From Streptomyces sp. WM6378 (GTDB taxonomy: Bacteria; Actinomycetota; Actinomycetes; Streptomycetales; Streptomycetaceae), in assembly GCF_001279695.1 (NCBI RefSeq), contig NZ_LGDD01000070.1:57452-121451 (forward strand): 64,000 nucleotides of DNA. Direction: 5' to 3'. Positions within the stretch are counted from its first letter, which is position 1, and each line of letters starts with the position of its first letter. A model generated the notes under the pieces. That model did not search any database. It was not told the origin of the DNA and saw only the letters and a list, made by a program, of their open reading frames with translations. Below, in pieces: positions 1 to 8,356 of the stretch. The translations under genes were made by a program, and so were the position numbers.

Positions 1-746
1 CGGAAGACGGGCTTGAGACCCTGGACGCCCTCGACGGTGACACCCGCGCGCGGGCCGTCGTCCTTGCTGACCACGGTGCCGTCCGGCGTCGTCACCGGGG
101 TGATCTCGCGCTCCCAGAAGCCGTTCTTGATGGCTTCCTCGGCGAGGTTCTGCGAGCGCACGCCGAACTCGTCCATCTCCTGGCGCGAGATGCCCTTGAG
201 GCGGGCGAGGTTCTCGGCGGTCTGGCCCATCGCGATGTACGCGTCCGGGACGAGACCGTCCTCGCGCGGGTCGTGCCAGTTGGCGCCCTCGGACTGCGCG
301 ACGGCGGCGGTGCGCGCCTCGGCGTCGGCGAAGAACGGGTTGTGGGTGTCGGGGAGGCCGTCGCTGCTGCCCTTGACCGAGCGGGACACCATCTCGACAC
401 CGGCCGAGATGAACACGTCGCCCTCGCCCGCCTTGATGGCGTGCAGCGCCATCCGGGAGGTCTGGAGCGAGGACGAGCAGTACCGGGTGATCGTGCAGCC
501 CGGCAGGTGGTCCATGCCCATCTGCACGGCCACGATGCGGCCCAGGTTGTGGCCCTGCTCGCCGCCGGGGAGGCCGCAGCCGAGCATCAGGTCGTCGATG
601 TCGCGCGGGTCGAGGCCGGGGACCTTGGCGAGGGCGGCCTGGATGATCGTGGCCGTGAGGTCGTCGGGGCGGAGGTCCTTGAGCGAGCCCTTGAAGGCGC
701 GGCCGATGGGGGAGCGGGCGGTCGAGACGATCACGGCTTCGGGCAT
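1..746 (-). CDS. Acetyl-CoA C-acyltransferase (thiolase), 3' end outside window
   Basis: Thiolase-family enzyme that cleaves 3-ketoacyl-CoA or condenses acetyl-CoA in the cytoplasm. The visible 248 residues start with the typical MPEAVIVSTARSPIGR and carry the nucleophile motif RYCSSSLQ with Cys at about residue 90, followed by the AGVEMVS segment. The C-terminal half with the His and second Cys lies beyond base 1, so the gene is partial here. ATG at 746-744 is chosen because family similarity begins at this Met. A 16-base palindrome about 100 bases upstream (843-858) is a probable operator. Family assignment is firm; whether it serves beta-oxidation or biosynthesis cannot be decided. Confidence 0.93.
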   Translation of the reverse strand, partial: MPEAVIVSTARSPIGRAFKGSLKDLRPDDLTATIIQAALAKVPGLDPRDIDDLMLGCGLPGGEQGHNLGRIVAVQMGMDHLPGCTITRYCSSSLQTSRMALHAIKAGEGDVFISAGVEMVSRSVKGSSDGLPDTHNPFFADAEARTAAVAQSEGANWHDPREDGLVPDAYIAMGQTAENLARLKGISRQEMDEFGVRSQNLAEEAIKNGFWEREITPVTTPDGTVVSKDDGPRAGVTVEGVQGLKPVF

Positions 747-842
747 CACGGCTCCAGGGGATGGGAAGGCAGGACTCCTTGGGAAGTTACCCGCACGTAC
801 TGGATTGGTCATCCGGGGTGGCGTGTGATGCGGGACTCTTTT

Positions 843-858
843 CTAAGCGGTTGCTCAG
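843..858. promoter_or_regulatory. 16-bp imperfect palindrome, candidate operator of the thiolase
   Basis: CTAAGCGGTTGCTCAG has 6-base arms (CTAAGC / GCTCAG, one mismatch) around GGTT. A related copy in the opposite sense occurs at 8292-8307, 13 of 16 bases identical. The size and symmetry suit a TetR-type repressor of acyl-CoA metabolism, but no TetR gene is in the window. Regulator identity is inference. Confidence 0.5.
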
Positions 859-914
859 TGGCCGCCCCGTGGAGTTCTCGGCGGCCTGCCCGGCGCCGGC
901 CGACTGGTCGCCCA

Positions 915-938
915 GCGCCCCGGGACACCCCGGGGCGC
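915..938 (-). terminator. Hairpin terminator after the SGNH hydrolase
   Basis: A perfect 10-base stem (GCGCCCCGGG / CCCGGGGCGC) with an ACAC loop begins 6 bases past the stop codon of the leftward SGNH hydrolase gene. There is no U-tract, as is usual for Streptomyces terminators. Confidence 0.65.
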
Positions 939-944
939 CCGTCG

Positions 945-1958
945 TCACCGTCTCGTGTGCGAGCCGTTGCGGGTCGGCTCCACCGGGTCCGGCAGGCGCC
1001 GCCGACGCCGGTGTTTGAGCAGGGCCCAGGGCGCGCGGGCCGCCGTGACCTCCGTGCCCGCCTGGGCCGCCGCGGCCGAGGCCGCCTTCGCCACCGGCAG
1101 GATGTCCTCGTCGCGCGAGGCGTCGGGGTGGTCGGACTCCGGCCACAGGCCGAGCGCGGCGCACAGCGTGGGCAGCACCGCCATCGCCGCGGTCGCGTAC
1201 CCCTCGGCCGAGGGGTGGTAGTTGTCGGGCCCGAACAGCTCCCGCGGGTTCGCCTCGAACTCCGGGCCGAGCAGATGGCCCAGCGACACCGTGCGGCCGC
1301 CCTGCTCCACCACCACGATCGTCTGCGCCGCGGCGAGCTGGCGCGAGACCCGCCGGGCCAGCCAGCGCAGCGGCTGGTAGACGGGCTCGATGGTGCCGAG
1401 GTCGGGGCAGGTCCCGACGACCACTTCGGCCCCGGCGGTCCGCAGCCGGCGTACCGCGGTCGACAGGTAGCGCACCGAGGTGGTGGGTGCCATCCGGGTG
1501 GTGACGTCGTTCGCGCCGATCATGATCACGCAGACGTCGGGGAGGTGGGCCGGGTCGGCGAGCAGCAGGGACACCTGGCGTTCGAGGTCGTCGGAGCGGG
1601 CCCCGGGCAGCGCCACGTTCCGCAGCGTAACCATGCGCTCGGCGACCGCCGCGAGCCCCGAGGCGAGCAGGGCGGCCGGGGTCTGGCCCGCTCTTCGCAC
1701 GCCCTGGCCGGCCGCCGTGGAGTCGCCCAGCATGCCGAGCCTGAGCGGCTGCGTACCGTCGGCGAAGGCCGTTCCGTACAGGCCGTCCGCGTTCGGGGCC
1801 TGCGGGGAGCCGCCGCCCACCGAGCGTTTCGCGAGCGCCAGCTCGGCCAGGACGACGCCCACCGCGGCCCCCGCGAGCAGCCCGATGCCGCCGCCGCCGA
1901 ACGCCGCGCCCGTCGCGATCCGCCGTGCCACCCTCGCTCTCGACAGAGTCCCCGCCAC
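945..1958 (-). CDS. Membrane-anchored SGNH/GDSL hydrolase
   Basis: Probable extracytoplasmic esterase or lipase of the SGNH superfamily. An N-terminal hydrophobic segment (about residues 14-43) acts as signal anchor. Block I GDSTAAG (nucleophile Ser near residue 80), block III GANDVT and the C-terminal NYHPSAEGY holding the catalytic His are all present, and an Arg-rich tail closes the protein. I chose the GTG at 1958 because a GGGAGG ribosome site sits five bases before it; a GTG two codons upstream is possible. A longer reading back to 2093 lacks a ribosome site and would enter the promoter region of the divergent cystathionine synthase. Substrate unknown. Confidence 0.85.
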   Translation of the reverse strand: MAGTLSRARVARRIATGAAFGGGGIGLLAGAAVGVVLAELALAKRSVGGGSPQAPNADGLYGTAFADGTQPLRLGMLGDSTAAGQGVRRAGQTPAALLASGLAAVAERMVTLRNVALPGARSDDLERQVSLLLADPAHLPDVCVIMIGANDVTTRMAPTTSVRYLSTAVRRLRTAGAEVVVGTCPDLGTIEPVYQPLRWLARRVSRQLAAAQTIVVVEQGGRTVSLGHLLGPEFEANPRELFGPDNYHPSAEGYATAAMAVLPTLCAALGLWPESDHPDASRDEDILPVAKAASAAAAQAGTEVTAARAPWALLKHRRRRRLPDPVEPTRNGSHTRR

Positions 1959-2095
1959 CGCCACCTCCCTGGAGCTTGCAGTCGTACAACAGCTAACTGC
2001 CCGGTAGCGGGTGCCGCTCAATCCAGTGCAAAGGTGAACACGCCATCGTGGTCCGCATACGCTGGCGGTACCTAATCGGAGACCCGGAGACAACG

Positions 2096-3484
2096 GTGCG
2101 ATTCCACGACTCGATGATCAGCCTCGTAGGCAACACCCCGCTGGTGAGGCTCAACAGTGTGACCCAGGGCATTCAGGCGACAGTCCTGGCCAAGGTCGAG
2201 TACTTCAACCCGGGCGGCTCGGTGAAGGACCGGATCGCCGTCCGCATGATCGAGGCGGCCGAGCAGTCCGGCGCCCTCAAGCCCGGCGGCACGATCGTGG
2301 AGCCGACCAGCGGCAACACGGGCGTGGGCCTGGCCATCGTGGCCCAGCAGAAGGGCTACAAGTGCATCTTCGTCTGCCCTGACAAGGTCTCCACGGACAA
2401 GATCAACGTGCTGCGGGCGTACGGCGCCGAGGTCGTGGTCTGCCCGACGGCGGTCGACCCGGAGCACCCGGACTCGTACTACAACGTCTCGGATCGCCTG
2501 GTGCGCGAGACGCCGGGGGCCTGGAAGCCGGACCAGTACAGCAACCCGAACAACCCCCGTTCGCACTACGAGACCACCGGTCCCGAGCTGTGGGAGCAGA
2601 CGGAGGGGAAGATCACCCACTTCGTCGCGGGCGTCGGCACCGGCGGCACCATCTCCGGCACCGGCCGCTACCTCAAGGAGGCCAGCGACGGCAAGGTGCG
2701 GATCGTCGGGGCGGACCCGGAGGGCTCCGTCTACAGCGGCGGCTCCGGGCGTCCGTACCTGGTGGAGGGCGTCGGCGAGGACTTCTGGCCGACCGCCTAC
2801 GACCAGGACGTCACCGACGAGATCGTCGCGGTGTCCGACAAGGACTCCTTCCAGATGACCCGGCGGCTGGCCAAGGAGGAGGGCCTCCTGGTCGGCGGCT
2901 CCTGCGGCATGGCCGTCGTGGCCGCGCTCAAGGTCGCCGAGGGCCTCGGCCCCGACGACGTGGTCGTCGTGCTCCTTCCGGACTCCGGCCGCGGCTACCT
3001 GTCGAAGATCTTCAACGACGAGTGGATGGCGGACTACGGCTTCCTGGAGGAGGCCGGCCCCTCCGCGCGCGTCGCCGACGTGCTCGGCTACAAGGAAGCC
3101 GGTCACCTTCCCTCGCTGGTGCACATGCACCCCGAGGAGACGGTCGGCCAGGCCATCGAGGTGCTCCGCGAGTACGGCGTCTCGCAGATGCCCATCGTGA
3201 AGCCGGGCGCGGGTCACCCCGATGTGATGGCCGCCGAGGTCATCGGCTCGGTCGTCGAACGCGAGCTGCTCGACGCCCTGTTCACCCAGCGGGCCCTGTT
3301 GGACGACGCGCTGGAGAAGCACATGAGCGCGCCGCTGCCGCAGGTCGGCTCGGGCGAGCCGGTCGGCGACCTGATGTCCGTGCTCGGCAAGGCGGACGCG
3401 GCGATCGTGATCGTCGAGGGCAAGCCGACCGGGGTGGTCAGCCGCCAGGACCTGCTGGCCTTCCTGGCCCGCACCCCGCAGTAG
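2096..3484 (+). CDS. cbs: Cystathionine beta-synthase
   Basis: PLP enzyme that condenses serine and homocysteine to cystathionine (transsulfuration). The 462-residue protein has a fold-type II PLP core with Lys44 in NPGGSVKDR forming the Schiff base, the TSGNTG substrate loop near residue 75 and the GTGGT phosphate-binding loop near 180, followed by two C-terminal CBS domains (about 335-460), the layout of full-length bacterial CBS rather than cysteine synthase. GTG 2096 is chosen because similarity starts at RFHDSM and CGGAGA lies about seven bases upstream; an upstream in-frame GTG at 2048 has no support. It is divergent from the SGNH hydrolase and ends at a strong hairpin. Confidence 0.95.
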   Translation: MRFHDSMISLVGNTPLVRLNSVTQGIQATVLAKVEYFNPGGSVKDRIAVRMIEAAEQSGALKPGGTIVEPTSGNTGVGLAIVAQQKGYKCIFVCPDKVSTDKINVLRAYGAEVVVCPTAVDPEHPDSYYNVSDRLVRETPGAWKPDQYSNPNNPRSHYETTGPELWEQTEGKITHFVAGVGTGGTISGTGRYLKEASDGKVRIVGADPEGSVYSGGSGRPYLVEGVGEDFWPTAYDQDVTDEIVAVSDKDSFQMTRRLAKEEGLLVGGSCGMAVVAALKVAEGLGPDDVVVVLLPDSGRGYLSKIFNDEWMADYGFLEEAGPSARVADVLGYKEAGHLPSLVHMHPEETVGQAIEVLREYGVSQMPIVKPGAGHPDVMAAEVIGSVVERELLDALFTQRALLDDALEKHMSAPLPQVGSGEPVGDLMSVLGKADAAIVIVEGKPTGVVSRQDLLAFLARTPQ

Positions 3485-3490
3485 GCCGGC

Positions 3491-3526
3491 GGCCGCTCCC
3501 ACTCCCCCACGGGGGCGGGAGCGGCC
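3491..3526 (+). terminator. Hairpin terminator after cbs
   Basis: GGCCGCTCCC and GGGAGCGGCC form a perfect 10-base stem with a further CCCCC/GGGGG pairing inside, seven bases after the cbs stop codon. Confidence 0.75.
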
Positions 3527-3805
3527 GAGGCAGACGAAGTCGCGCAACCGGTACGAGCGCGACATGTGCGCGCAGCACCCGCTTAACACGGCTCGTGCAC
3601 AGTGGTGGATGTCGGCAGGGGAACCCGGGCAGGGGGCCCCGGCCGGCGCCACCAGCGGCGTCGAGGAACTTCCGGAGCGGCTCCCGGACTTCCACGGACG
3701 CCCAGGACGCGGAGACCGGCCCTGACCCGGGACCGTGTCCCTCGCGGGGACCGCCGTCGTCCCGCCCCCCGGGCGACCGGGGGTGCGGCGGTCCCCGCGA
3801 TCACC

Positions 3806-3851
3806 TTTTTCCGGGGCCGGCGCCCACTCTTTTTTCGGAGTCGGCGCCCAC
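3806..3851. repeat. Two T-led 22-bp direct repeats in a 380-bp gap
   Basis: Two copies of a 22-base unit, each starting with a T5-6 run and ending in CGGCGCCCAC (3806-3827 and 3830-3851), match at 19 of 22 positions with a 24-base period. They lie in the otherwise gene-free stretch 3527-3906 between cbs and the small membrane protein. I see no supportable gene in that stretch; open frames there lack ribosome sites and recognisable protein sequence. Confidence 0.6.
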
Positions 3852-3906
3852 CCTGTTTCCAGGCTCGCTGTGGCCCAACTCACCACCTCCGTGCGGAAGT
3901 TGTGGC

Positions 3907-4350
3907 TCAGTCGTCCTCGCGGGGCCGCCGGAAGAGCTGCCACGGCCAGCGGTGTGCCGCGTGCACGGCGTTCACGGCGACGATGCCGAGCCAGGTGGTG
4001 AGCAGCCCGGGGTAACCGGCGTTGACCGCGCCGATCGCGGACAGCGGTATCGCGAGGATCAGCGAGATCATGGCGAAGCCGAAGCGCTCGCCGAAGTGGC
4101 TCTCCGGGCCGCCCCGGGCCGGGCGGCCGCCGCGGGCCACGACCATCTGCTGCTCCGCCAGCTGCCGCCGCACCCGCCGGTCCACCGAGCCGTCGACCCG
4201 CTGCTCGACCTTCTCCAGGAAGGAGTCGACGAGCGCGGACTCGTACTCGGGGCCGAGGTCCCGACGGGCATGCAGGGTGGCGTCGAGTTCCTTCTTGAGC
4301 TCGGCGTCCTTCAGGAGGCTGGGCCGGGGCTCGGTGTCACGGGCATCCAT
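3907..4350 (-). CDS. Small conserved membrane protein with two TM segments
   Basis: A 147-residue protein not recognised as a named family. The first 90 residues are charged and probably helical (acidic, then Arg-rich), followed by two hydrophobic segments (about 93-112 and 118-138) and a short basic-acidic tail. It probably sits in the cytoplasmic membrane with a long cytosolic N-terminus. ATG 4350 lies 14 bases inside the 3' end of the NCS1 permease gene, so the two are probably co-transcribed and translationally coupled. A GTG at 4386 is an alternative start, and neither has a clear ribosome site. The coupling suggests an accessory role to the transporter, but that is inference. Confidence 0.7.
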   Translation of the reverse strand: MDARDTEPRPSLLKDAELKKELDATLHARRDLGPEYESALVDSFLEKVEQRVDGSVDRRVRRQLAEQQMVVARGGRPARGGPESHFGERFGFAMISLILAIPLSAIGAVNAGYPGLLTTWLGIVAVNAVHAAHRWPWQLFRRPREDD

Positions 4351-5782
4351 GCACTTGACGGTACGGAGCGGAGGCCTCGTCCGCACGGGGGGTACCCCCC
4401 GTATTTCTTCCTCGTGCCAGCACGAAGAAGAGCGCCGCCGGGACGGCCAGGCCCACGATCCACGAGACGTCGGCGCCGCCGAGCCGCTCGACCAGCGGGC
4501 CCGTGTAGAAGCTCGTGGCCAGGAACGGGAGCTGGGCGAGCACCCCGATCACGTACACCGACAGCGCGTCCCAGCGCCAAGTGCCGTAGCGGCCGCGGGG
4601 GTCGAAGAGGGCCGGGATGTCGTAGCGCTCGCGGGAGATCAGGTAGTAGTCGACCAGGTTGATCGCGGACCACGGCGTGAAGAAGGTCAGCAGGAAGAGC
4701 AGGAAGTCCTTGAACGAGGTCAGGAACGAGTCCTTGCCCGCGAGCGCCACCGCCGTGCCGGCCACCATGATGCCGCCGATGTAGAGGGCGCGGGCGCGCG
4801 GCCCGATCGTCTTCTGGGCGCGGAAGCCGCTGACGCTGGTCACCATCGACATGAACCCGCCGTAGGTGTTGAGCACGTTGATCGTGAGCTTGCCCAGCGC
4901 GATCGTGAAGTACAGGAACGAGGCGATCAGGCCGGTGCCGCCGAGCCCGACGACGTACCCGACCTGGTTGGCGAGGAAGGCGTCGCCGGCGGTCGCCGCG
5001 ACCAGCACGCCGAAGGCCATCGACCACTGGGAGCCCAGTGCCGAGCCCGCCAGCGTCCACCAGAAGGTGGCGCGGGTGCTGGTCGTGCGGGGCAGGTAGC
5101 GCGAGTAGTCCGCGACGTACGGGCCGAACGCGAGCTGCCAGGACGCCGAGAGGGAGACCGCGAGCAGGAACATCGGGAGGTGGAAGGCGCGGTCGTGCAG
5201 GACCGCCGTCAGGTCGATCCGGTCAAGCAGACGTATGCCCAGGTAGACGAAGGCCAGTGCGCAGATCACGCTCGCCACCCGGCCGAGCGCGTGGATCACC
5301 CGGTAGCCGATCGTCGCCGTCACGGCGGTGACCAGGGCGAAGATGACGATGCCGGGGGTCTCGCCGAGGTGGGTGAGCTCGCCGGTCGCCTGGCCCGCGA
5401 GCACGCTGCCGCTGGCGAAGAAGCCGACGTACATCACGATCACCAGGAGCAGCGGCACCACCGCCCCGCGCACGCCGAACTGGGCCCGCGAGGAGATCAT
5501 CTGCGGCAGCCCCAGGCGCGGGCCCTGCGCCGAGTGCAGGGCCATCACGGCGCCGCCGAGCAGGTTGCCGACGACGAGGCCGATCAGCGACCAGAACGCG
5601 CCGCCGCCGAAGACCACCGCGAGGGCGCCGGTCACGACGGCGGTGATCTGGAGGTTGGCGCCGAGCCACAGCGTGAACTGGCTGAAGGCGCTGCCGTGGC
5701 GCTCGGCGTCCGGGACGACGTCGATGGAGCGGCGCTCGACGAGGGAGGCGCCGGGCCCTGAGGGTTCGGGGGATGCGGTCAT
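4337..5782 (-). CDS. NCS1-family nucleobase/hydantoin-type permease
   Basis: A 481-residue secondary transporter of the NCS1 family (cytosine, uracil, allantoin, hydantoins). About twelve hydrophobic segments are visible from residue 40 to 460, with family signatures such as TLWLGANLQIT near the N-terminus, the FGVRG segment in the first third and the FTPWSAINLVDYY segment late in the protein. Substrate cannot be set from sequence. Context (a lyase-family protein divergently transcribed, urocanate genes 4.6 kb away) suggests an imidazole or hydantoin-like compound. A TTGACA box on the minus strand at 5867-5872 lies inside a palindrome that resembles one upstream of hutU, suggesting shared control. 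Confidence 0.88.
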   Translation of the reverse strand: MTASPEPSGPGASLVERRSIDVVPDAERHGSAFSQFTLWLGANLQITAVVTGALAVVFGGGAFWSLIGLVVGNLLGGAVMALHSAQGPRLGLPQMISSRAQFGVRGAVVPLLLVIVMYVGFFASGSVLAGQATGELTHLGETPGIVIFALVTAVTATIGYRVIHALGRVASVICALAFVYLGIRLLDRIDLTAVLHDRAFHLPMFLLAVSLSASWQLAFGPYVADYSRYLPRTTSTRATFWWTLAGSALGSQWSMAFGVLVAATAGDAFLANQVGYVVGLGGTGLIASFLYFTIALGKLTINVLNTYGGFMSMVTSVSGFRAQKTIGPRARALYIGGIMVAGTAVALAGKDSFLTSFKDFLLFLLTFFTPWSAINLVDYYLISRERYDIPALFDPRGRYGTWRWDALSVYVIGVLAQLPFLATSFYTGPLVERLGGADVSWIVGLAVPAALFFVLARGRNTGGTPRADEASAPYRQVHGCP

Positions 5783-5857
5783 GGGGGTGCTCCTTCGCGA
5801 CGAGGAGGCGGTGCAGGCTTGCCCGGCTGTATATCGTCATGCAGAGTTCTGGGTGTC

Positions 5858-5872
5858 TGAATAACTTGTCAA
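5858..5872. promoter_or_regulatory. Candidate operator between NCS1 permease and lyase-like gene
   Basis: TGAATAACTTGTCA (5858-5871) is an imperfect inverted repeat with TGA/TCA outer triplets. Its complement contains a perfect -35 hexamer TTGACA for the permease promoter (5872-5867). Read leftward, ATTGAC(A)AGTT-ATTCAG matches the hutU upstream element at 10333-10351 apart from one substitution and two extra bases. Divergent transcription means one bound regulator could control both genes. The -10 box is not convincing. Confidence 0.55.
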
Positions 5873-5924
5873 TGGCTCGGGTCCGGGTCCTTGGCGCCGC
5901 GTCCGGAAATGGTGGTGTTCGCGC

Positions 5925-7424
5925 ATGTTGTCGTCCCACGTCGTGGACGCCTCGCAGGATTCGCCGACCGGGATCGTCGTGCTCGACGGCGAGACCCTGC
6001 CCGTCGCCGACGTCGTCCGGCTCGCCGACGGAACCGCGCGCCCCGTGCCCGGCACCGAGGCGATGCGACGCGTCGAGCACGCCTGGCACACCGCGCGCGA
6101 ACTCGCCGCCTCCGGGCGGGTGTACGGCCGCTCGACCGGAGTCGGCGCCAACCGCACCGAGGCCGTGCCCACCGAGGCCGCCGCGGGCCACGGTCTGCGC
6201 CTGCTGCGCAGCCACGCCGGGGCGATCGGCGACCCGCTGCCGGCCCGCGAGGTCCGCGCGATGCTCGCCGTGCGGGCCAACCAGCTGCTCGCGGGCGGTG
6301 CGGGCCTCCGCCCGACCGTCGTCACCGCGCTGTGCGAGGCGCTGGAGGCCGGGGCGCAGCCGGTGGTCAACGAGTTCGGCTCGGTCGGCACCGGGGACAT
6401 CGCCGCCCTCGCCCAGGTCGGCCTCGCGCTGGCCGGGGAACACCCCTGGCAGGGCGGCCCCGAGCCCGAGGCGCAGCCCCTCGACAACAACGACGCGCTG
6501 GCGCTGATCAGTTCCAACGCCCTGACCCTGGGCCAGTCCGCGCTCGCCCTGGACGAGCTGCGCCGCCTGGTGTCGGCCACCGAGATCGTGGGCGCCTTCT
6601 CGCTGCTCGCCGTCGACGGCTCCTACGAGGCGTACGCGGAGCCCGTGCACGCGGCGCGCCCGCACCCCGGCTCGTACGCCACCGCCGCCCGCATGCGCGA
6701 GCTGCTCGGCGCCCCCGAGCGGCCGACCCCGCCGCTCGGCCGCATCCAGGACCCGTACGGATTCCGCTGCCTGCCGCAGATCCACGGGCCCGCGCATGAC
6801 GCCGCCGACGCCCTGGAGCGGGTCCTCGCGATCGAGATCAACGCGGCCGCCGAGAACCCGCTGATTTCGCCCGACGACCTCGCCGCCTACCACCACGGCG
6901 GGTTCTACCTGGCCCAACTCGCCCTGGCGCTCGACCACTTCAGGCTCGCCGTCACCCAGGTCGCCCGCCTGTCCACCTCGCGCCTCTCCGCCCTCAACGA
7001 GCCCGCCTACACCCGCCTGAAGCCCTTCCTCGCGGATGCCGAGCCCGCCTCGTCCGGGGTGATGATCCTGGAGTACGCGGCCGGCGCCGCCCTCGGTGAT
7101 CTGCGGGCCTTCGCCGCCCCGGCCTCACTGGGCCACGCTGTACTCTCTCGGGGCGTCGAGGAGCAGGCCAGCTTCGCCTCGCTCGCTGCCCGTCAGACGC
7201 TGCGGCTGGGCGGGGCGCTGCGGCTGGTGGTGGGGTGCGAACTCGTCGCGGCGGTACGGGCGTTGCGCCAGCGCGATCTGCGTCCGGACCCGGAACTTCC
7301 GGTCGGGCGGGCGTTCGCGCTCGCCGAGGCCGTGCTCGACGAGGACGTCACCGACCGGCCGCTGACCGCGGACGTCGACCGGGCGGCCGCACTGCTCGAC
7401 CGGTTCAAGGATCTGTACGCATGA
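5925..7424 (+). CDS. Aromatic amino-acid lyase family protein with altered MIO triad (HAL-like)
   Basis: A 499-residue member of the histidine/phenylalanine ammonia-lyase family. Active-site landmarks remain: VYGRSTGVG with Tyr67, RSHAG with His97, QDPYGFR near 285, NAAAENPL near 310. The segment that normally reads GSVG-ASG-D, whose Ala-Ser-Gly cyclises into the MIO electrophile, reads GSVGTGD (residues 152-158): one residue shorter, with Thr156 (codon 6390-6392) in place of the serine. The usual late Glu is Asp, and LINGT is LISSN. The protein may therefore lack MIO and not be a normal ammonia-lyase. ATG 5925 lacks a strong ribosome site. The stop overlaps the next ORF, so it is co-transcribed with the RpiR regulator. 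Calling it hutH would be unsafe. Confidence 0.85.
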   Translation: MLSSHVVDASQDSPTGIVVLDGETLPVADVVRLADGTARPVPGTEAMRRVEHAWHTARELAASGRVYGRSTGVGANRTEAVPTEAAAGHGLRLLRSHAGAIGDPLPAREVRAMLAVRANQLLAGGAGLRPTVVTALCEALEAGAQPVVNEFGSVGTGDIAALAQVGLALAGEHPWQGGPEPEAQPLDNNDALALISSNALTLGQSALALDELRRLVSATEIVGAFSLLAVDGSYEAYAEPVHAARPHPGSYATAARMRELLGAPERPTPPLGRIQDPYGFRCLPQIHGPAHDAADALERVLAIEINAAAENPLISPDDLAAYHHGGFYLAQLALALDHFRLAVTQVARLSTSRLSALNEPAYTRLKPFLADAEPASSGVMILEYAAGAALGDLRAFAAPASLGHAVLSRGVEEQASFASLAARQTLRLGGALRLVVGCELVAAVRALRQRDLRPDPELPVGRAFALAEAVLDEDVTDRPLTADVDRAAALLDRFKDLYA

Positions 7425-7435
7425 AGGGGGACGGC

Positions 7436-8275
7436 ATGAGCGAGGGCCCTGCCGCACGGCTGCAACAGCTCTTCGAGGGGCGCAGGCTGACCCCGACGCA
7501 GCGGCGCATCGCGCACTGCATGGTGCGCCGCGCCGCCGACGTGCCCTTCCTGTCCAGCGTCGAACTCGCCGAACTCGCCGGCGTCAGCCAGCCGTCGGTG
7601 ACCCGGTTCGCGGTCGCCCTCGGCTTCGACGGCTACCCGGCGCTCCGCCGCCACCTGCGCGAGGTCGCCCCCGCCGCGACCGGCCAGGAGGCCGAGACCT
7701 CGTACAACGAGTACCAGCAGGCCGTGCAGGCCGAGATCGAGAACCTCCAGCACCTGGCCGGTCTGCTCGCCGATCCGCGCCCGGTCGAGGACGCGGGCCG
7801 GCTGCTCGCCGCCTCCCGGCCGCTGCCCGTGCTCGGCCTGCGCGCGGCCTCCTCGCAGGCCCGCGGCTTCGCCTACTTCGCGGCCAAGGTGCACCCCGAC
7901 GTCCGCCTGCTCGACGAGGGCGGCACCATGCTGGCCGACCGGATCGACGCGGCGCTGCGGGCCGGGGCCTCGGCCCTGCTGTGCTTCGCGCTGCCGCGCC
8001 ATCCCAAGGAGGTCGCCGAGGCGCTCGCGTACGCGCAGTCGGCCGGGCTCACCGTGGTCACGGTCGCCGACTCGGCGTTCGCGCCGGTCGCCAAGTACAG
8101 CGACCTGCTGATCCCGGCGGCCGTCGGCACCGGCCTCGCCTTCGACACGGCGTGCGCGCCGATGCTGCTTGGCCGGGTCCTCCTGGAAGCCATGTGTGAC
8201 GACCTGCCGGACGCGCAGGCCCGCCTGGAGGAGTTCGACGCGAAGGCGGCGGCGCGGGGTCTGTTCGTCGAGTAG
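7436..8275 (+). CDS. MurR/RpiR-family transcriptional regulator with SIS domain
   Basis: A 279-residue DNA-binding regulator. The N-terminal helix-turn-helix (about residues 20-75) includes the typical LSSVELAELAGVSQPSVTRF recognition region; the C-terminal half (about 120-260) is a SIS sugar-phosphate isomerase-type domain that binds the effector. ATG 7436 has AAGGGGG five bases upstream; an ATG at 7421 that overlaps the lyase stop (ATGA) is possible. It follows the lyase-like gene in the same operon and is the obvious local candidate to bind the palindromes at 5858 and 10335. RpiR proteins often respond to sugar phosphates, but some act on amino-acid or nucleobase pathways, so the effector is open. 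Confidence 0.9.
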   Translation: MSEGPAARLQQLFEGRRLTPTQRRIAHCMVRRAADVPFLSSVELAELAGVSQPSVTRFAVALGFDGYPALRRHLREVAPAATGQEAETSYNEYQQAVQAEIENLQHLAGLLADPRPVEDAGRLLAASRPLPVLGLRAASSQARGFAYFAAKVHPDVRLLDEGGTMLADRIDAALRAGASALLCFALPRHPKEVAEALAYAQSAGLTVVTVADSAFAPVAKYSDLLIPAAVGTGLAFDTACAPMLLGRVLLEAMCDDLPDAQARLEEFDAKAAARGLFVE

Positions 8276-8291
8276 TCCCACCCGGGTCGCT

Positions 8292-8307
8292 CTAAGAAAC
8301 CGCTCAG
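8292..8307. promoter_or_regulatory. Second copy of the 16-bp palindrome seen before the thiolase
   Basis: CTAAGAAACCGCTCAG; its complement CTGAGCGGTTTCTTAG matches the thiolase-upstream element (843-858) at 13 of 16 positions. It lies about 50 bases before the start of the membrane protein at 8357, where an operator would be expected. Confidence 0.5.
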
Positions 8308-8356
8308 ATTGCCCGGCTAACGTCCGCGCCAGTAATTCGAGGCATGGAGGTGGGAC

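Noticed and set aside
3527..3906. Several open frames in the gap after cbs
   Set aside because: No ribosome sites, implausible Arg/Pro-rich translations and no similarity to known proteins.
5925..7424. Naming the lyase-like gene hutH
   Set aside because: The MIO-forming triad is altered, so histidine ammonia-lyase activity cannot be assumed.
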